51,511 nt of DNA from Chitinimonas sp. BJB300 (GCF_002735695.1 NZ_PDZH01000014.1:1-51511), one strand, 5' to 3'. Shown: positions 36,701 through 45,716, counted from the first letter of the stretch. Numbers and translations: made by a program. Notes: a model not told the origin generated them from the sequence alone.

Positions 36701-37246
36701 ATGAAAATCGTCATCCTCGACCGCGACGGCGTTATCAACCAAGACCGCGACGATTTTGTGAAGTCACCCGCCGAGTGGGTGCCCATCAATGGCAGTCTGG
36801 AAGCCATTGCCCTGCTCAACCATGTGGGCTGGCGGGTGGTGATTGCCACCAACCAGTCCGGCATCGGGCGTGGCTTTTTTGGTATGGCCGAGCTCAACGC
36901 CATGCACGAAAAACTGCACCGCTTGTTGGCCGGTGTAGGGGGAAGGGTCGATGCGATCTTCTTCTGCCCGCATACGGCAGATATGGAATGCGCCTGCCGT
37001 AAGCCCAAGCCGGGCATGTACCGCGACATTGCCCAGCGTTTCGATGTACGGCTGGAAAAAGCCGTTGTGGTGGGCGATAGCCTGCGTGACTTGGAAGCAG
37101 CCGAAGCTGTGGGCGCACAATCCATATTGGTGCGCACCGGCAAAGGTGAGAAGACCCTGGCCCAAGGTGGTCTGCCACCCGATACCAAAGTGTTCTACGA
37201 CCTGATGGAAGCTGTGCTCGACCTCATCGGCCAAGAGGAATCGTAA
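36701..37246 (+). CDS. gmhB: D-glycero-beta-D-manno-heptose-1,7-bisphosphate 7-phosphatase
   Basis: A HAD-family phosphatase of the ADP-heptose pathway for the LPS inner core. The nucleophile motif ILDRDGVIN is at residues 5-13, IATNQSGIGRG follows, and the zinc-binding segment FCPHTADMECACRKPKPGM marks the GmhB subgroup. VVGDSLRDLEAA is HAD motif IV. Its 181 residues are typical. It abuts plsC: the TAA is directly followed by the next ATG. Confidence 0.95.
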   Translation: MKIVILDRDGVINQDRDDFVKSPAEWVPINGSLEAIALLNHVGWRVVIATNQSGIGRGFFGMAELNAMHEKLHRLLAGVGGRVDAIFFCPHTADMECACRKPKPGMYRDIAQRFDVRLEKAVVVGDSLRDLEAAEAVGAQSILVRTGKGEKTLAQGGLPPDTKVFYDLMEAVLDLIGQEES

Positions 37247-38017
37247 ATGCTGTGGCTACGCTCTGCGCTGTATATGACCGGATGGGCGTTGAATACTGTG
37301 CTTTGCGCCATTGCCTGCATGCTGGCCCTGCCCCTGCCTTATAAAGTGCGTTACCGTGTGATCAGCTACTGGTGCTGGTTTGGCGTGTGGTGGCTGGGCT
37401 TCACCTGTGGGCTGAAGGGGCGGGTAATCGGCCAGGAAAACCTACCGCCCAAAGCCGCAGTGGTGATGAGCAAACACCAGTCTGCCTTCGAAACCATGGC
37501 GCTGCAAACCATGCTACCGCTTACCGTATGGGTGGTGAAACGCGAACTGCTTTGGATTCCGTTTTTTGGCTGGGGCATGTGGAGCCTGCGGCCGATTGCG
37601 CTGGACCGTTCGCAACCACACGAAGCCAGCCGCCAACTTATCCGGCAGGGTAAAGAAAGGCTGGCGCAAGGCGCGTGGATCGTCATATTCCCCGAGGGCA
37701 CCCGCGTACCAGCCGGTAAGCGTGGACATTACAAGTATGGCGGTGCGCGCGTCGCGTGCAAGGCCGGTGTGCCGGTGATTCCGGTAGCGGTCAACTCTGG
37801 GGAGTTCTGGCCCCGCAACAGCTTTTTGAAATACCCTGGTGAAATCACCGTTTCGATTGGCCCGCCCATTTCCACAGCCAACAAGAGTACCGATCAGGTA
37901 GGTCGGGAAGTGGAAACCTGGATTGAAGCCGAAATGGAGCGCATCAGCGGGGTAGGCCCCTGCTGGCCAGCTGCCCGTAAATTAACAGACTCCCATAGCA
38001 ATGCGCTCGCAGGCTGA
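37247..38017 (+). CDS. plsC: 1-acyl-sn-glycerol-3-phosphate acyltransferase
   Basis: Makes phosphatidic acid from lysophosphatidic acid at the inner membrane. It has an N-terminal hydrophobic segment (about residues 8-30). The acyltransferase motif KHQSAFET (about 70) has Glu in the usual Asp position of HX4D, a known variant in this family. FPEGTRVPAG (about 150) binds the glycerol phosphate, and VPVIPVAVNSG is motif IV. Its 256 residues fit. It overlaps the start of the next gene by 17 bases. Confidence 0.92.
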   Translation: MLWLRSALYMTGWALNTVLCAIACMLALPLPYKVRYRVISYWCWFGVWWLGFTCGLKGRVIGQENLPPKAAVVMSKHQSAFETMALQTMLPLTVWVVKRELLWIPFFGWGMWSLRPIALDRSQPHEASRQLIRQGKERLAQGAWIVIFPEGTRVPAGKRGHYKYGGARVACKAGVPVIPVAVNSGEFWPRNSFLKYPGEITVSIGPPISTANKSTDQVGREVETWIEAEMERISGVGPCWPAARKLTDSHSNALAG

Positions 38018-38699
38018 AGATCGCCGACTGTTCACCGTAGAGGGCCGCGCTGTCAGCGTGCAGCTGAAACGTTCGGCCCGCCGCAGCGTAGGCCTGAAGA
38101 TAAACCAGAACGGCTTGGTTGTTACGGTTCCTACCCGCTTTCCACTCACCGAACTGGACGGCATCCTGCACCGCAAAGCAAGTTGGATTATCAGCCGGCT
38201 CGATGCCATTGCTGAATGCCAACCCACTTCTCCTTTGGCAGGCGACAGCCAAATTGAATGGCTGGGCGAGGCGCGAAGTCTGGCATTGGGCTTCAAGCGC
38301 GCCAGCGTGGAAGCTGATGCATTGCATCTGACTGCCACCGTCGACGAGGCAATTCCTCAAGCGCTGGAAAAACTCATGCGCCGCGAAGCACGCAGCTTTT
38401 TGGCGGAACGCTTGGCACTGTGGGCTGACCGGCTGGACTTGCAATACAGCGCATTCAAACTATCCAGCGCCGGAACCCGTTGGGGCAGTTGTACCGCGCA
38501 TGGGGTAATCCGGCTGAACTGGCGATTGATGCAAGCACCGCTCGGCGTGCTCGACTACGTAGTCATCCACGAGCTGTGCCATCTGGTTGAGTTGAACCAC
38601 TCACCACGGTTTTGGGACTTGGTCTCGAATGCCTGCCCAGACTGGAAGCAAAAACGCGAATGGCTGAAACATAACGGCAGCCGCTATTTCGCATGGTGA
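38001..38699 (+). CDS. YgjP-like zinc metallopeptidase (DUF45)
   Basis: A 232-residue protein of the YgjP/WLM-like metallopeptidase group. The zinc motif is HELCHLVELNHSPRFW near residue 190: HExxH, then a third His. The preceding RWGSCTAHGVIRLNWRLMQAP is the other family block. The N-terminal half is a beta-rich domain. No signal peptide. The substrate is unknown in this family. It overlaps plsC and is last in the glyQ-to-ygjP run of same-direction genes. Confidence 0.9.
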   Translation: MRSQAEDRRLFTVEGRAVSVQLKRSARRSVGLKINQNGLVVTVPTRFPLTELDGILHRKASWIISRLDAIAECQPTSPLAGDSQIEWLGEARSLALGFKRASVEADALHLTATVDEAIPQALEKLMRREARSFLAERLALWADRLDLQYSAFKLSSAGTRWGSCTAHGVIRLNWRLMQAPLGVLDYVVIHELCHLVELNHSPRFWDLVSNACPDWKQKREWLKHNGSRYFAW

Positions 38700-39192
38700 G
38701 CAGTATTCCTACTTATCCACAGTAGTGGGCAACAAGCGCCCTTTGTCGTGATCGCACAACGTAAATCCAACATCACACACAAAATATGGAAATAGGGGTA
38801 GATACAGTGTCCAGGCTTTGGAATACTACAAATCGATGTTGCGCCGGGCTAGACACCCAAAACCGTGCCGGCTACGCCAGTTAACTGTTAGGCCCTGTAA
38901 TCAATAGGCTGACAATCAGTGCTGACGTACTGCACTGGGTTACCACTCCCAGCACCATTGCATTCCGTACCAGCCCTCCATAAGGCGGCTGGTCCGGATA
39001 CGGCCTCTCACGAGGTGGCCGTAGCCCCCACCCGCGGTACTACATGCCGCACTGTCTCCCGCACCCTCGAATTTACTTGCTTCCCTAACTGTCGCCACTT
39101 GCCTGTTTACAGCGATCTGCCGCGTAACGCTTCATGACAAACAGCCTCCGTAGGAGGCTGTCCAGTTGCTGCCAACGGTTTAAGAACCTGTT
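38700..39192. other. Gene-free, hairpin-rich intergenic region
   Basis: No credible protein frame. The left 180 bases are AT-richer and hold one perfect DnaA box, TTATCCACA (38713-38721). From 38917 to 39050 five short hairpins follow one another: CAGTGC/GCACTG (38917-38937), CTGGG/CCCAG (38935-38952), ACCAGCC/GGCTGGT (38969-38993), TACGGCCTC/GAGG-GGCCGTA with a bulged T (38999-39023) and GCGGTA/TGCCGC (39034-39050). The first two share three bases and exclude each other. A sixth, at 39141-39161, may end pyrC. A structured RNA is possible. I cannot match it to a known class. Confidence 0.5.
39135..39161 (-). terminator. Possible pyrC terminator hairpin
   Basis: Perfect 9-bp arms with a 3-base loop (ACAGCCTCC TAC GGAGGCTGT on the minus strand, 39141-39161), about 30 bases after the pyrC stop, followed by TTTGT. 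The stem is strong but the T tract is short. Confidence 0.55.
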
Positions 39193-39196
39193 CTAA
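39181..39196 (-). mobile_element. Possible footprint of the palindromic element at the pyrC stop
   Basis: On the minus strand the sequence reads TTA-GAACAGGTTC-TTA. GAAC and AGGTTC are exactly the outermost bases of the two ends of the palindromic family, and TTA flanks both sides as in copies B and C. The pyrC stop TAG overlaps the first TTA. An internally deleted or excised copy would leave this. At only 16 bases it could also be chance. Confidence 0.4.
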
Positions 39197-40227
39197 GCCA
39201 GCCGCCAAGCCACGGTCTCGCCAGCACGTAACGGCACCAGTGTGTCGCCCGCCACATAAGGCAGTTCGGTCGGCACGGGTGTTGCCTCCTTCACCAGGGT
39301 GATCGTGTCAGGATTGGCTGGCAAACCATAGAACAGTGGGCCGAAACGGCTTGCGAAGCCTTCCAGCTTATCCAAGGCCCCCACTGCATCGAATGCCTCT
39401 GCGTACAGTTCAATGCCGTTGTTGGCGGTATACATGCCGGCGCAGCCACATGCCGCTTCCTTGGTCGATTTGCCATGCGGGGCACTGTCGGTGCCCAGGA
39501 AGAATTTCGGACTGCCGCTAACCACCATGTCCATTAGCGCCTCACGGTGAGTTTCGCGCTTGAGCACCGGCAAACAGTAATGGTGGGGGCGGATACCACC
39601 CTGAAACAGCGCATTGCGATTCATCAACAAATGGTGTGCCGTAATGGTCGCCGCCACATTCTCACCCGCGCTCCAAACAAAATTAGCGGCCTGCTTGGTG
39701 GTGATATGTTCGAAAACCACCTTCAGGTTGGGCAGCTTTTCCAGCAGGGGTTTCATCACACGGTCAATGAACGCAGTTTCACGATCGAACACATCCACTG
39801 TGGGGTCAGTGACCTCACCATGTACCAGCAAAGGCACACCCAACTCAGCCATAGCCGCCAAGGTGGGCATGGCTTTGTTGATGTCGGTAAGGCCCGCATC
39901 GGAATTGGTGGTGGCCCCTGCCGGATAAAGCTTGATCGCCTTCACAAAACCGCTGGCCTTGACCTTGGCTATCTCCTCTGGCGGCGTCACATCGGTAAGA
40001 TAAAGCGTCATCAACGGTTCAAAGGTCATGCCGACTGGGACTGCCGCCAGAATGCGTGTGCGGTAAGCGGCGGCCTCTTCCACCGTACGTACTGGCGGCT
40101 TGAGGTTGGGCATGACAATCGCACGGCCAAATCGACGGGCTGTGTCGGGCAATACCGCCTTCAGCGCATCACCATCTCGCAGGTGCAGGTGCCAATCGTC
40201 GGGGCGAATCAAGGTGAGTTGCGTCAT
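39193..40227 (-). CDS. pyrC: Dihydroorotase (class II)
   Basis: A zinc enzyme of pyrimidine synthesis that cyclises carbamoyl aspartate. Start taken at the ATG beginning [18 protein letters not shown]. The upstream open frame is not PyrC-like. HLHLRDG holds two metal-binding His. [17 protein letters not shown] (about residue 100) has the lysine that is carboxylated. VFEHITTK and GTDSAPH carry further ligands. Its 344 residues are typical of the short, non-ATCase-linked type. A TusA-like gene lies just upstream in the same direction. Confidence 0.97.
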   Translation of the reverse strand: MTQLTLIRPDDWHLHLRDGDALKAVLPDTARRFGRAIVMPNLKPPVRTVEEAAAYRTRILAAVPVGMTFEPLMTLYLTDVTPPEEIAKVKASGFVKAIKLYPAGATTNSDAGLTDINKAMPTLAAMAELGVPLLVHGEVTDPTVDVFDRETAFIDRVMKPLLEKLPNLKVVFEHITTKQAANFVWSAGENVAATITAHHLLMNRNALFQGGIRPHHYCLPVLKRETHREALMDMVVSGSPKFFLGTDSAPHGKSTKEAACGCAGMYTANNGIELYAEAFDAVGALDKLEGFASRFGPLFYGLPANPDTITLVKEATPVPTELPYVAGDTLVPLRAGETVAWRLA

Positions 40228-40256
40228 CGGATAGTCCAGGGAAAGCAGGGAAACAG

Positions 40257-40493
40257 TTAGCGGCGAGTCAGCCAGAACAGGAACTTGCCCTCGCGTTGCT
40301 CTTGGTGGCTCAGCGCATGCCCTGTCTGGCGACAAAATGCCTCGAAGTCGCTGGGGGTGCCGGGGTCGGTGCAAATCAACTGCAACACGGTGCCGCTGGG
40401 TAGGTCAGCCAGCGCTTTCTTGGCGCGCAAGATAGGCAAAGGACAGTTCAGGCCGGACAGGTCGACGGTGAGATTGGCTTCAGGGGCGCTCAT
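40257..40493 (-). CDS. TusA-family sulfur carrier protein
   Basis: A 78-residue protein with the TusA fold signature: [19 protein letters not shown], in which the Cys of CPLP carries persulfide sulfur in this family. [17 protein letters not shown] is the second conserved block. Sequence similarity alone does not separate TusA (tRNA thiolation) from paralogues (YedF-like and others). It lies 29 bases upstream of pyrC and in the same direction, possibly one message. A functional link to pyrC is not evident. Confidence 0.88.
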   Translation of the reverse strand: MSAPEANLTVDLSGLNCPLPILRAKKALADLPSGTVLQLICTDPGTPSDFEAFCRQTGHALSHQEQREGKFLFWLTRR

Positions 40494-40641
40494 GGCAGGC
40501 TCGCAAAAGAAAACTGGCGTTATTTTACCCGTAGGTGAACTGTAAGCGTGGTTCCCGTCTCAAAACTTACCCCATCCACACAGTTGGTTGAGCCCGCAAG
40601 CCAGCCGTATCATATCGGCTCAGCCTATGAGGACACCGTCC

Positions 40642-41598
40642 ATGACCGAACGCAGCGAACTCTATCCCGCCATTGAACCGAATCGCAGCGGCATGCTGCA
40701 CATCGATGACGTCCACACCCTGTACTGGGAGGAGTCGGGCAATCCCAAAGGGGTGCCTGTACTTTTCCTGCACGGCGGCCCGGGTGCCGGTGCAAGCCCC
40801 AAGCACAGACAATTCTTCGATCCTGCTTTTTACCGCATCGTTATTTTTGACCAGCGTGGCGCAGGCCGTTCCGCGCCTGTGGGGGAGCTACGCGACAACA
40901 CTACGCAGCACTTGATTGCCGATATCGAATACCTACGCGAAATGCTTAGCGTGGAAAAGTGGCTGATTTTCGGTGGTTCATGGGGATCAACCCTAGCGCT
41001 TGCCTACGGTGAGGCTCATCCGGATCGCTGCCTTGGCTTCGTACTGCGCGGTATCTTCCTATGCCGCCAGTGGGAAATCGATTGGTTCATGCGCGGCATG
41101 CGTCAGTTCTTCCCCGAGGCGTGGCAACGTTTCGCGGGTTACCTACCGGAGAATGAACGCGACAATCTCCTCGGCAACTTCCATACCTACCTGAATAACC
41201 CAGACCCCGCCGTGCATATGCCAGCGGCCAAGATCTGGAGCGTATATGAAGGTGAATGCGTCACGCTCCTCCCCGATCCCGCTGTCCAGGCCAACTATGG
41301 TGCTGACGTCGTTGCATTGGGTGTCGGGCGTATTGAAGCACATTACTTCGTCAACCATATCTTCCTGCCTGAGAACGATCTGCTGGCGCAAATCGGCAAG
41401 ATCAACCACCTGCCCATGATCACCGTCCAAGGCCGCTATGATGTAGCGTGCCCACCGGTTTCTGCATGGGAACTCCATCAGGCATGGCCGGGCTCGACGT
41501 TGGAAATCGTGCAGGATGCCGGCCATTCTGCGTGGGAGCCGGGCATTACCCAGGGGCTGGTGAAGGCTTGCGAGAGAATGAAGAAAATACTCGCATAA
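40642..41598 (+). CDS. pip: Proline iminopeptidase
   Basis: A cytoplasmic alpha/beta-hydrolase (S33 family) removing N-terminal proline. Start at the ATG with GAGGA 8 bases upstream, giving TERSELYPAIEPNRSG. VLFLHGGPGAGASP is the oxyanion region, FDQRGAGRS follows, and the nucleophile Ser is in GGSWGSTLALAY (about residue 114). VQGRYDVACPP carries the Asp, and DAGHSAWEPG the His. Its 318 residues fit the family well. It converges on the EAL/HDOD gene, with a shared terminator between them. Confidence 0.95.
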   Translation: MTERSELYPAIEPNRSGMLHIDDVHTLYWEESGNPKGVPVLFLHGGPGAGASPKHRQFFDPAFYRIVIFDQRGAGRSAPVGELRDNTTQHLIADIEYLREMLSVEKWLIFGGSWGSTLALAYGEAHPDRCLGFVLRGIFLCRQWEIDWFMRGMRQFFPEAWQRFAGYLPENERDNLLGNFHTYLNNPDPAVHMPAAKIWSVYEGECVTLLPDPAVQANYGADVVALGVGRIEAHYFVNHIFLPENDLLAQIGKINHLPMITVQGRYDVACPPVSAWELHQAWPGSTLEIVQDAGHSAWEPGITQGLVKACERMKKILA

Positions 41599-41618
41599 AG
41601 GTCTGATAATGTTCCATG

Positions 41619-41645
41619 AAAAAACCGGTTACAACCGGGCTTTCT
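41619..41645. terminator. Bidirectional terminator between pip and the EAL/HDOD gene
   Basis: Hairpin CCGGTT-AC-AACCGG (41625-41638) with six A before it. Read on the minus strand it is followed by TTTTTT, which suits the gene that ends at 41663. Read on the plus strand it is followed by GCTTTCT, a weaker tract for pip. Confidence 0.75.
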
Positions 41646-41662
41646 CATGGAACAGCCTCACC

Positions 41663-43027
41663 CTAAACCACCTCTTCCACCCAAAGCATGGCTTCCAGCT
41701 GGGCGAGGTTCACCTCTGCCTTGGTAACTTTGGCGGCGGCGAAGAGGACGGGGTCCTCCGCCAAGTTTCCGTCTTCACACATCAGGGCCAGATTCAAAAG
41801 CGGGCCAAAGCGGCCAGTGCGTTCAAGCAGCGCTTGGTTGACATCAGCAGGTAGGCTGAGCTTTTCAAGAATCTGCGCCATTGGGTGACGCAGCAACGGC
41901 TCTAGCATTGAAAACATGCCGGTGGTGAAGAGCAGATCAAGGTCTGGGCGCTTGAAGTACTTCGCGCCCAGGGTTTCCATCATGCGCGCTCGAATCAGCG
42001 CGGTTTCCAGCAAGATGTCCTGGTCGCCTTCCTGCCGCTCATGCCCAAACAGCAGCAGGGACAACCAGCGGTACAGCTGTTTGTTGCCCAACACAATCAT
42101 AGCGCGGTCTAGCGTATCGACCTTGGTGACCAAACCCGCGCCGGGCGAATTTACATAGCGCAGTACCTTGAAGCTGAGCATGGGGTCGTACTTCATGGCA
42201 TTGGCGATGACCGTCGACTCAGCATCGGCGCGCACCAGATTCAACACTTCTATCAAGCGCAGGTAACTGGCATCAACAGCATCAGCATCAGACAATTCCT
42301 TGCAGCGCAGATAACTGCCTTGCAGATACTGCACCTGCATCTGCCGGCACACCTGGAGTTCTTCAAAGAAATGAATGTCACCCACCAACACTGCCGACTC
42401 TGGCGCAACCTGACTAACCGCGGTAATTGCCTGTGATAGCCCGGTAAGATCATGCTCCGCAACCGAGAGCTTATGGAAATCAGCCAGCGGCATCAGGTTC
42501 AATAGCTCCGGCAGCAGTGGAAAACTATCGAAACCGATCTGGAAACCCTGCTCTTTCAAACGCTGTATCAAGGCGAAATGGTCGATTGCCTCGTGGAAGA
42601 ATTCTTCGTTGTAATGCAGCATCAACACAAAACGACCATGCGGCAGTTTGGCCAGCAATGGGCTATCAAGCGCCCAAACAGAGACTTCCAGTACGATACG
42701 CTTCGTGCCAAAGGCTTTGGTGGCTTCTTCTTCCAGGAAATTGCGCAGCAATACCTCGTCGTATAACCGCAAAACCGAGTTGGCCATCTTGGATTTACGC
42801 TTGAGCACACTATCGCGCAGGCGGAAGTTGTAGCCCATGATCTGCAGGTCGTGATCAACAATGATCTCCCGCTGCAACATGGTTTCGGTATGAGCGCCCG
42901 CCACAAAGCCTGCTTGCCCGGGTGCCGCACCCAACGCAACACCGATAATCGGCTTGGGACCCGCCTTGGCAACAGGGGTAGATGCACTGCTATCGCCAAA
43001 GAGCTTTTTGATCAGCCCTGAAAACAT
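41663..43027 (-). CDS. YuxH-type degenerate EAL plus HDOD signalling protein
   Basis: A 454-residue protein. The N-terminal part after a short Pro/Ala linker begins LQREIIVDHDLQIMGYNFRLR, the start typical of EAL-like domains in EAL-HDOD proteins. No EAL or DDFG motif is present, so it should not cleave cyclic di-GMP. From about residue 230 comes an HDOD domain (ALSFKVLRYVNS-type block: MLSFKVLRYVNSPG, then ALIRARMMETLG). Such proteins act as regulators of c-di-GMP, motility or stress output in other bacteria, and the target here is unknown. Monocistronic by its surroundings. Confidence 0.88.
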   Translation of the reverse strand: MFSGLIKKLFGDSSASTPVAKAGPKPIIGVALGAAPGQAGFVAGAHTETMLQREIIVDHDLQIMGYNFRLRDSVLKRKSKMANSVLRLYDEVLLRNFLEEEATKAFGTKRIVLEVSVWALDSPLLAKLPHGRFVLMLHYNEEFFHEAIDHFALIQRLKEQGFQIGFDSFPLLPELLNLMPLADFHKLSVAEHDLTGLSQAITAVSQVAPESAVLVGDIHFFEELQVCRQMQVQYLQGSYLRCKELSDADAVDASYLRLIEVLNLVRADAESTVIANAMKYDPMLSFKVLRYVNSPGAGLVTKVDTLDRAMIVLGNKQLYRWLSLLLFGHERQEGDQDILLETALIRARMMETLGAKYFKRPDLDLLFTTGMFSMLEPLLRHPMAQILEKLSLPADVNQALLERTGRFGPLLNLALMCEDGNLAEDPVLFAAAKVTKAEVNLAQLEAMLWVEEVV

Positions 43028-43132
43028 AAAGGCCTACCGTTTCCTGTCTATATGGCTGCGATTTGGATAGCGGCATTATAGGCAGAAACAGCAGGCCTCT
43101 CGGCTGCCCAAAATCAGTTAAAAGCGTAGATG

Positions 43133-44011
43133 CTAGCCAGTTAGTTTTTCCAACGCTTCGCGGTACTTTGCTGCGGTTCGCTGCGCCACTTCCAGCGGAA
43201 GTGCGGGTGCAGGCGGTGTCTTGTTCCAACCGGTGCTCTCCAGCCAATCACGCACAAACTGCTTGTCGTAGCTGGGGGGATTACTGCCCGGCCGGTACTG
43301 GTCGGCAGGCCAGAAGCGACTTGAATCGGGTGTCAGCGCTTCATCCATCAGGCACAGCGTGCCATCCTCATCCAAACCGAATTCGAACTTGGTGTCCGCA
43401 ATGATGATACCGCGGGTTGCCGCGTATTCGCTGGCAGTCTTGTACAGCTTGATAGCGGTATCACGCACCTTCGCAGCCAACTCAGGACCAATCAGCTCGG
43501 CGGTCTGGTCAAACGAAATCGGCTCGTCATGGTCGCCAACGGCTGCCTTGGTCGACGGTGTAAAAATCGGTTCTGGCAGTTTGTCCGCTTCGCGCAAACC
43601 CGCAGGCAACGCAACGCCGCTGACAATACCGCCGGCCTTGTAATCCTTCCATCCGCCACCAGCCAGATAGCCACGCACCACCGCTTCAACCGGCACAGGC
43701 TTAAGGCGCTTGCACACCACGGCGCGGCCCTCTACCTGCGGCCGGTCTTCGGCGCTCACGACATCTTCCGGCTGTTCGCCAGTGAAATGGCTGGGCACCA
43801 CGTCCTTGAGCTTGTCGAACCAGAAGTTGGAAATTGCCGTCAGAATCTTGCCCTTGGCGGGGATAGGCTCGTTCAGGATGACATCAAAGGCCGATAACCG
43901 GTCGGTCGCAATCATCAACATGCGCTTGTCGTCAATCTCATAAAGATCACGCACCTTGCCGGAGTAGATCTTCTTCAGACTAGTCAGATTGGTAGTGGTC
44001 AAGCCATCCAT
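43133..44011 (-). CDS. purC: Phosphoribosylaminoimidazole-succinocarboxamide synthase (SAICAR synthetase)
   Basis: Joins CAIR and aspartate in purine synthesis. The 292 residues contain [27 protein letters not shown] near the N terminus, [14 protein letters not shown] and, later, [19 protein letters not shown] with the catalytic and nucleotide-binding residues. The longer form with the C-terminal extension is usual in betaproteobacteria. It follows purE-purK in the same direction, after two hairpins. Confidence 0.97.
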   Translation of the reverse strand: MDGLTTTNLTSLKKIYSGKVRDLYEIDDKRMLMIATDRLSAFDVILNEPIPAKGKILTAISNFWFDKLKDVVPSHFTGEQPEDVVSAEDRPQVEGRAVVCKRLKPVPVEAVVRGYLAGGGWKDYKAGGIVSGVALPAGLREADKLPEPIFTPSTKAAVGDHDEPISFDQTAELIGPELAAKVRDTAIKLYKTASEYAATRGIIIADTKFEFGLDEDGTLCLMDEALTPDSSRFWPADQYRPGSNPPSYDKQFVRDWLESTGWNKTPPAPALPLEVAQRTAAKYREALEKLTG

Positions 44012-44031
44012 GCCGTGTTTTCCTCAAAGTC

Positions 44032-44084
44032 GGGCATAACGCCCGACAAATTACAAAGGTCGGGCCTAGCACCCGACCTATCAT
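44032..44084. repeat. Pair of GTCGGGC-type hairpins between purK and purC
   Basis: Two related hairpins fill the 77-base gap: GTCGGGC-ATAAC-GCCCGAC (44032-44050) and AGGTCGGG-CCTAGCA-CCCGACCT (44061-44083). On the minus strand the first met is followed by TTTGTAATTTG, the second by TTTGAGG. They may lower read-through from purK to purC or protect message ends, like repetitive extragenic palindromes. The stem core resembles CGGGC-TAC-GCCCG in the ddlB-ftsQ repeats. Confidence 0.6.
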
Positions 44085-44088
44085 CAGA

Positions 44089-45225
44089 TCAGAACGTATC
44101 CTTGATCGCTTCGGCTTGCGCCAACGCTGCTTCGGCAGAATCGGCCAGCACGCAGTAATGGCCCATCTTGCGGCCTGGGCGTGCTTCTCTTTTGCCATAG
44201 AGATGCAGATGCGCATTCGGCGCTTGCATCAAGACACTCCAGTTCGGCTCACCACCATCGTCTTTCCACACATCACCGAGTAAATTCACCATAACTACGG
44301 GGGACAGCAGATCGACCTTCCCTGGGTAGAGGCCACACATGGCGCGCACCTGCTGCTCGTATTGACTCGTGAGGCAGGCATCGATGGTGTAATGACCGGA
44401 ATTATGGGGACGCGGGGCAATTTCATTCAGCACCAGTTCGTCGCCATCCAGCACAAAAAATTCCACCGTCAGCACACCCACGTAGTCGAGTGCTTCGGCA
44501 AGCTGCACTGCCATCTGCTGCGCCTTGGCGGCTAACGCAGGGGTAACCTGGGCGGGGACGATACTGATATCCAGAATACCTTTGGCGTGACGGTTTTCAG
44601 CCAAAGGGAAAACCGCCACTTCGTGTGTATTGGTACGAGCAACAATGGCCGACACTTCGCATACCAATGGCAGCATCTTTTCCAACACGCACGCTTGGCC
44701 GCCGAGGTCGGCATAGGCTGCACGGGCTTCCGCTGCCGTGCTTACCCTTACCTGCCCTTTACCGTCATAACCAAGCCGCGCGGTTTTCAGGATGCCGGGC
44801 AGATACGGCGTCAGGTCGTGGTTCAGGTCTTCAACCGTTTCAAGCGCCAAATAAGGCGCAGTCGCCAAGCCGGCCTTGCGAATCCAGCTTTTTTCCAGGA
44901 TGCGGTCTTGCGCAACGGCCACACAATCGCCTGATGGACTGACCGGTACATGCTGTGCAAGCCAACGCATCGAGTCGGCATTGACGTTTTCGAACTCGGT
45001 CGTAACGGCAGCACAACTTTCCGCCAGTGTCTTCAGCGCCGCCTGGTCGTTATACGCTGCACACAAATGCACATCGGCAAAGTCAGCAGCGGGCGCATTG
45101 GCGTCCGGGTCAAGCACTGTGACACGATAACCCATGGTCTTGGCAGCCACGGTAAACATGCGGCCAAGCTGACCCCCACCAAGTATGCCAAGCATCGCAG
45201 GTGGTAAGATAGGTTGGTTAGCCAT
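44089..45225 (-). CDS. purK: 5-(Carboxyamino)imidazole ribonucleotide synthase
   Basis: An ATP-grasp enzyme that carboxylates AIR with bicarbonate, making the substrate of PurE. The 378 residues start with LGILGGGQLGRMFTVAAKTMGY. ATP-grasp blocks include KTARLGYDGKGQ, CVLEKMLPLVCEVSAIVAR and LNEIAPRPHNSGHYTIDAC, which is diagnostic of PurK. It begins 2 bases after the purE stop, so the two are coupled. Confidence 0.97.
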   Translation of the reverse strand: MANQPILPPAMLGILGGGQLGRMFTVAAKTMGYRVTVLDPDANAPAADFADVHLCAAYNDQAALKTLAESCAAVTTEFENVNADSMRWLAQHVPVSPSGDCVAVAQDRILEKSWIRKAGLATAPYLALETVEDLNHDLTPYLPGILKTARLGYDGKGQVRVSTAAEARAAYADLGGQACVLEKMLPLVCEVSAIVARTNTHEVAVFPLAENRHAKGILDISIVPAQVTPALAAKAQQMAVQLAEALDYVGVLTVEFFVLDGDELVLNEIAPRPHNSGHYTIDACLTSQYEQQVRAMCGLYPGKVDLLSPVVMVNLLGDVWKDDGGEPNWSVLMQAPNAHLHLYGKREARPGRKMGHYCVLADSAEAALAQAEAIKDTF

Positions 45226-45227
45226 GC

Positions 45228-45716
45228 TTATACGATCTCTGGCAGGCTCATAGCCAGCACAGTACTCTTTTGTTGTTCACGGAACCGATTCAGCTTGGCG
45301 CGCAGTTCAGGCATCTCGTTCGCCAACATCGCCACGGCAAACAAAGCAGCGTTGGCGGCTCCGGCCTCACCAATGGCAAACGTCGCAACAGGAATACCCT
45401 TGGGCATCTGCACAATCGACAAGAGTGAATCTTCACCACGTAGGTATTTGCTTGGCACTGGCACGCCGAGTACTGGCACGGTAGTCTTGGCGGCCAGCAT
45501 ACCCGGCAAGTGCGCAGCACCACCCGCGCCAGCGATAATGGCCTTGAGGCCACGCGCTTCGGCGGTTTCGGCGTATTCGTAGAGCAAGTCGGGCGTGCGG
45601 TGGGCCGAGACGACACGCGCCTCGAATTGAATGCCAAAGGCTTTGAGCTGACGGGCTGCATGTTGCATGACTTCCCAGTCAGAATTGCTGCCCATGACGA
45701 GGCCGATTTGGATCAT
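45228..45716 (-). CDS. purE: N5-carboxyaminoimidazole ribonucleotide mutase (class I)
   Basis: Converts N5-CAIR to [20 protein letters not shown] at residues 9-24 and [11 protein letters not shown] (about 36-46) form the active site with Ser, Asp and His. [24 protein letters not shown] is the second block. Its 162 residues are standard. A class I enzyme needs PurK, which is encoded next. First gene of purE-purK-purC. Confidence 0.98.
   Translation of the reverse strand: MIQIGLVMGSNSDWEVMQHAARQLKAFGIQFEARVVSAHRTPDLLYEYAETAEARGLKAIIAGAGGAAHLPGMLAAKTTVPVLGVPVPSKYLRGEDSLLSIVQMPKGIPVATFAIGEAGAANAALFAVAMLANEMPELRAKLNRFREQQKSTVLAMSLPEIV

Noticed and set aside
38887-38893. GTTAGGC matches the core of an integron attC site.
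   Set aside because: No complementary inverse core site with proper L boxes is found at 60-140 bases, and there are no cassettes or integrase.
38919-39137. A 72-codon plus-strand frame in the hairpin region.
   Set aside because: No ribosome site, odd composition rich in Cys, Pro and Thr, and a hairpin-dominated sequence.
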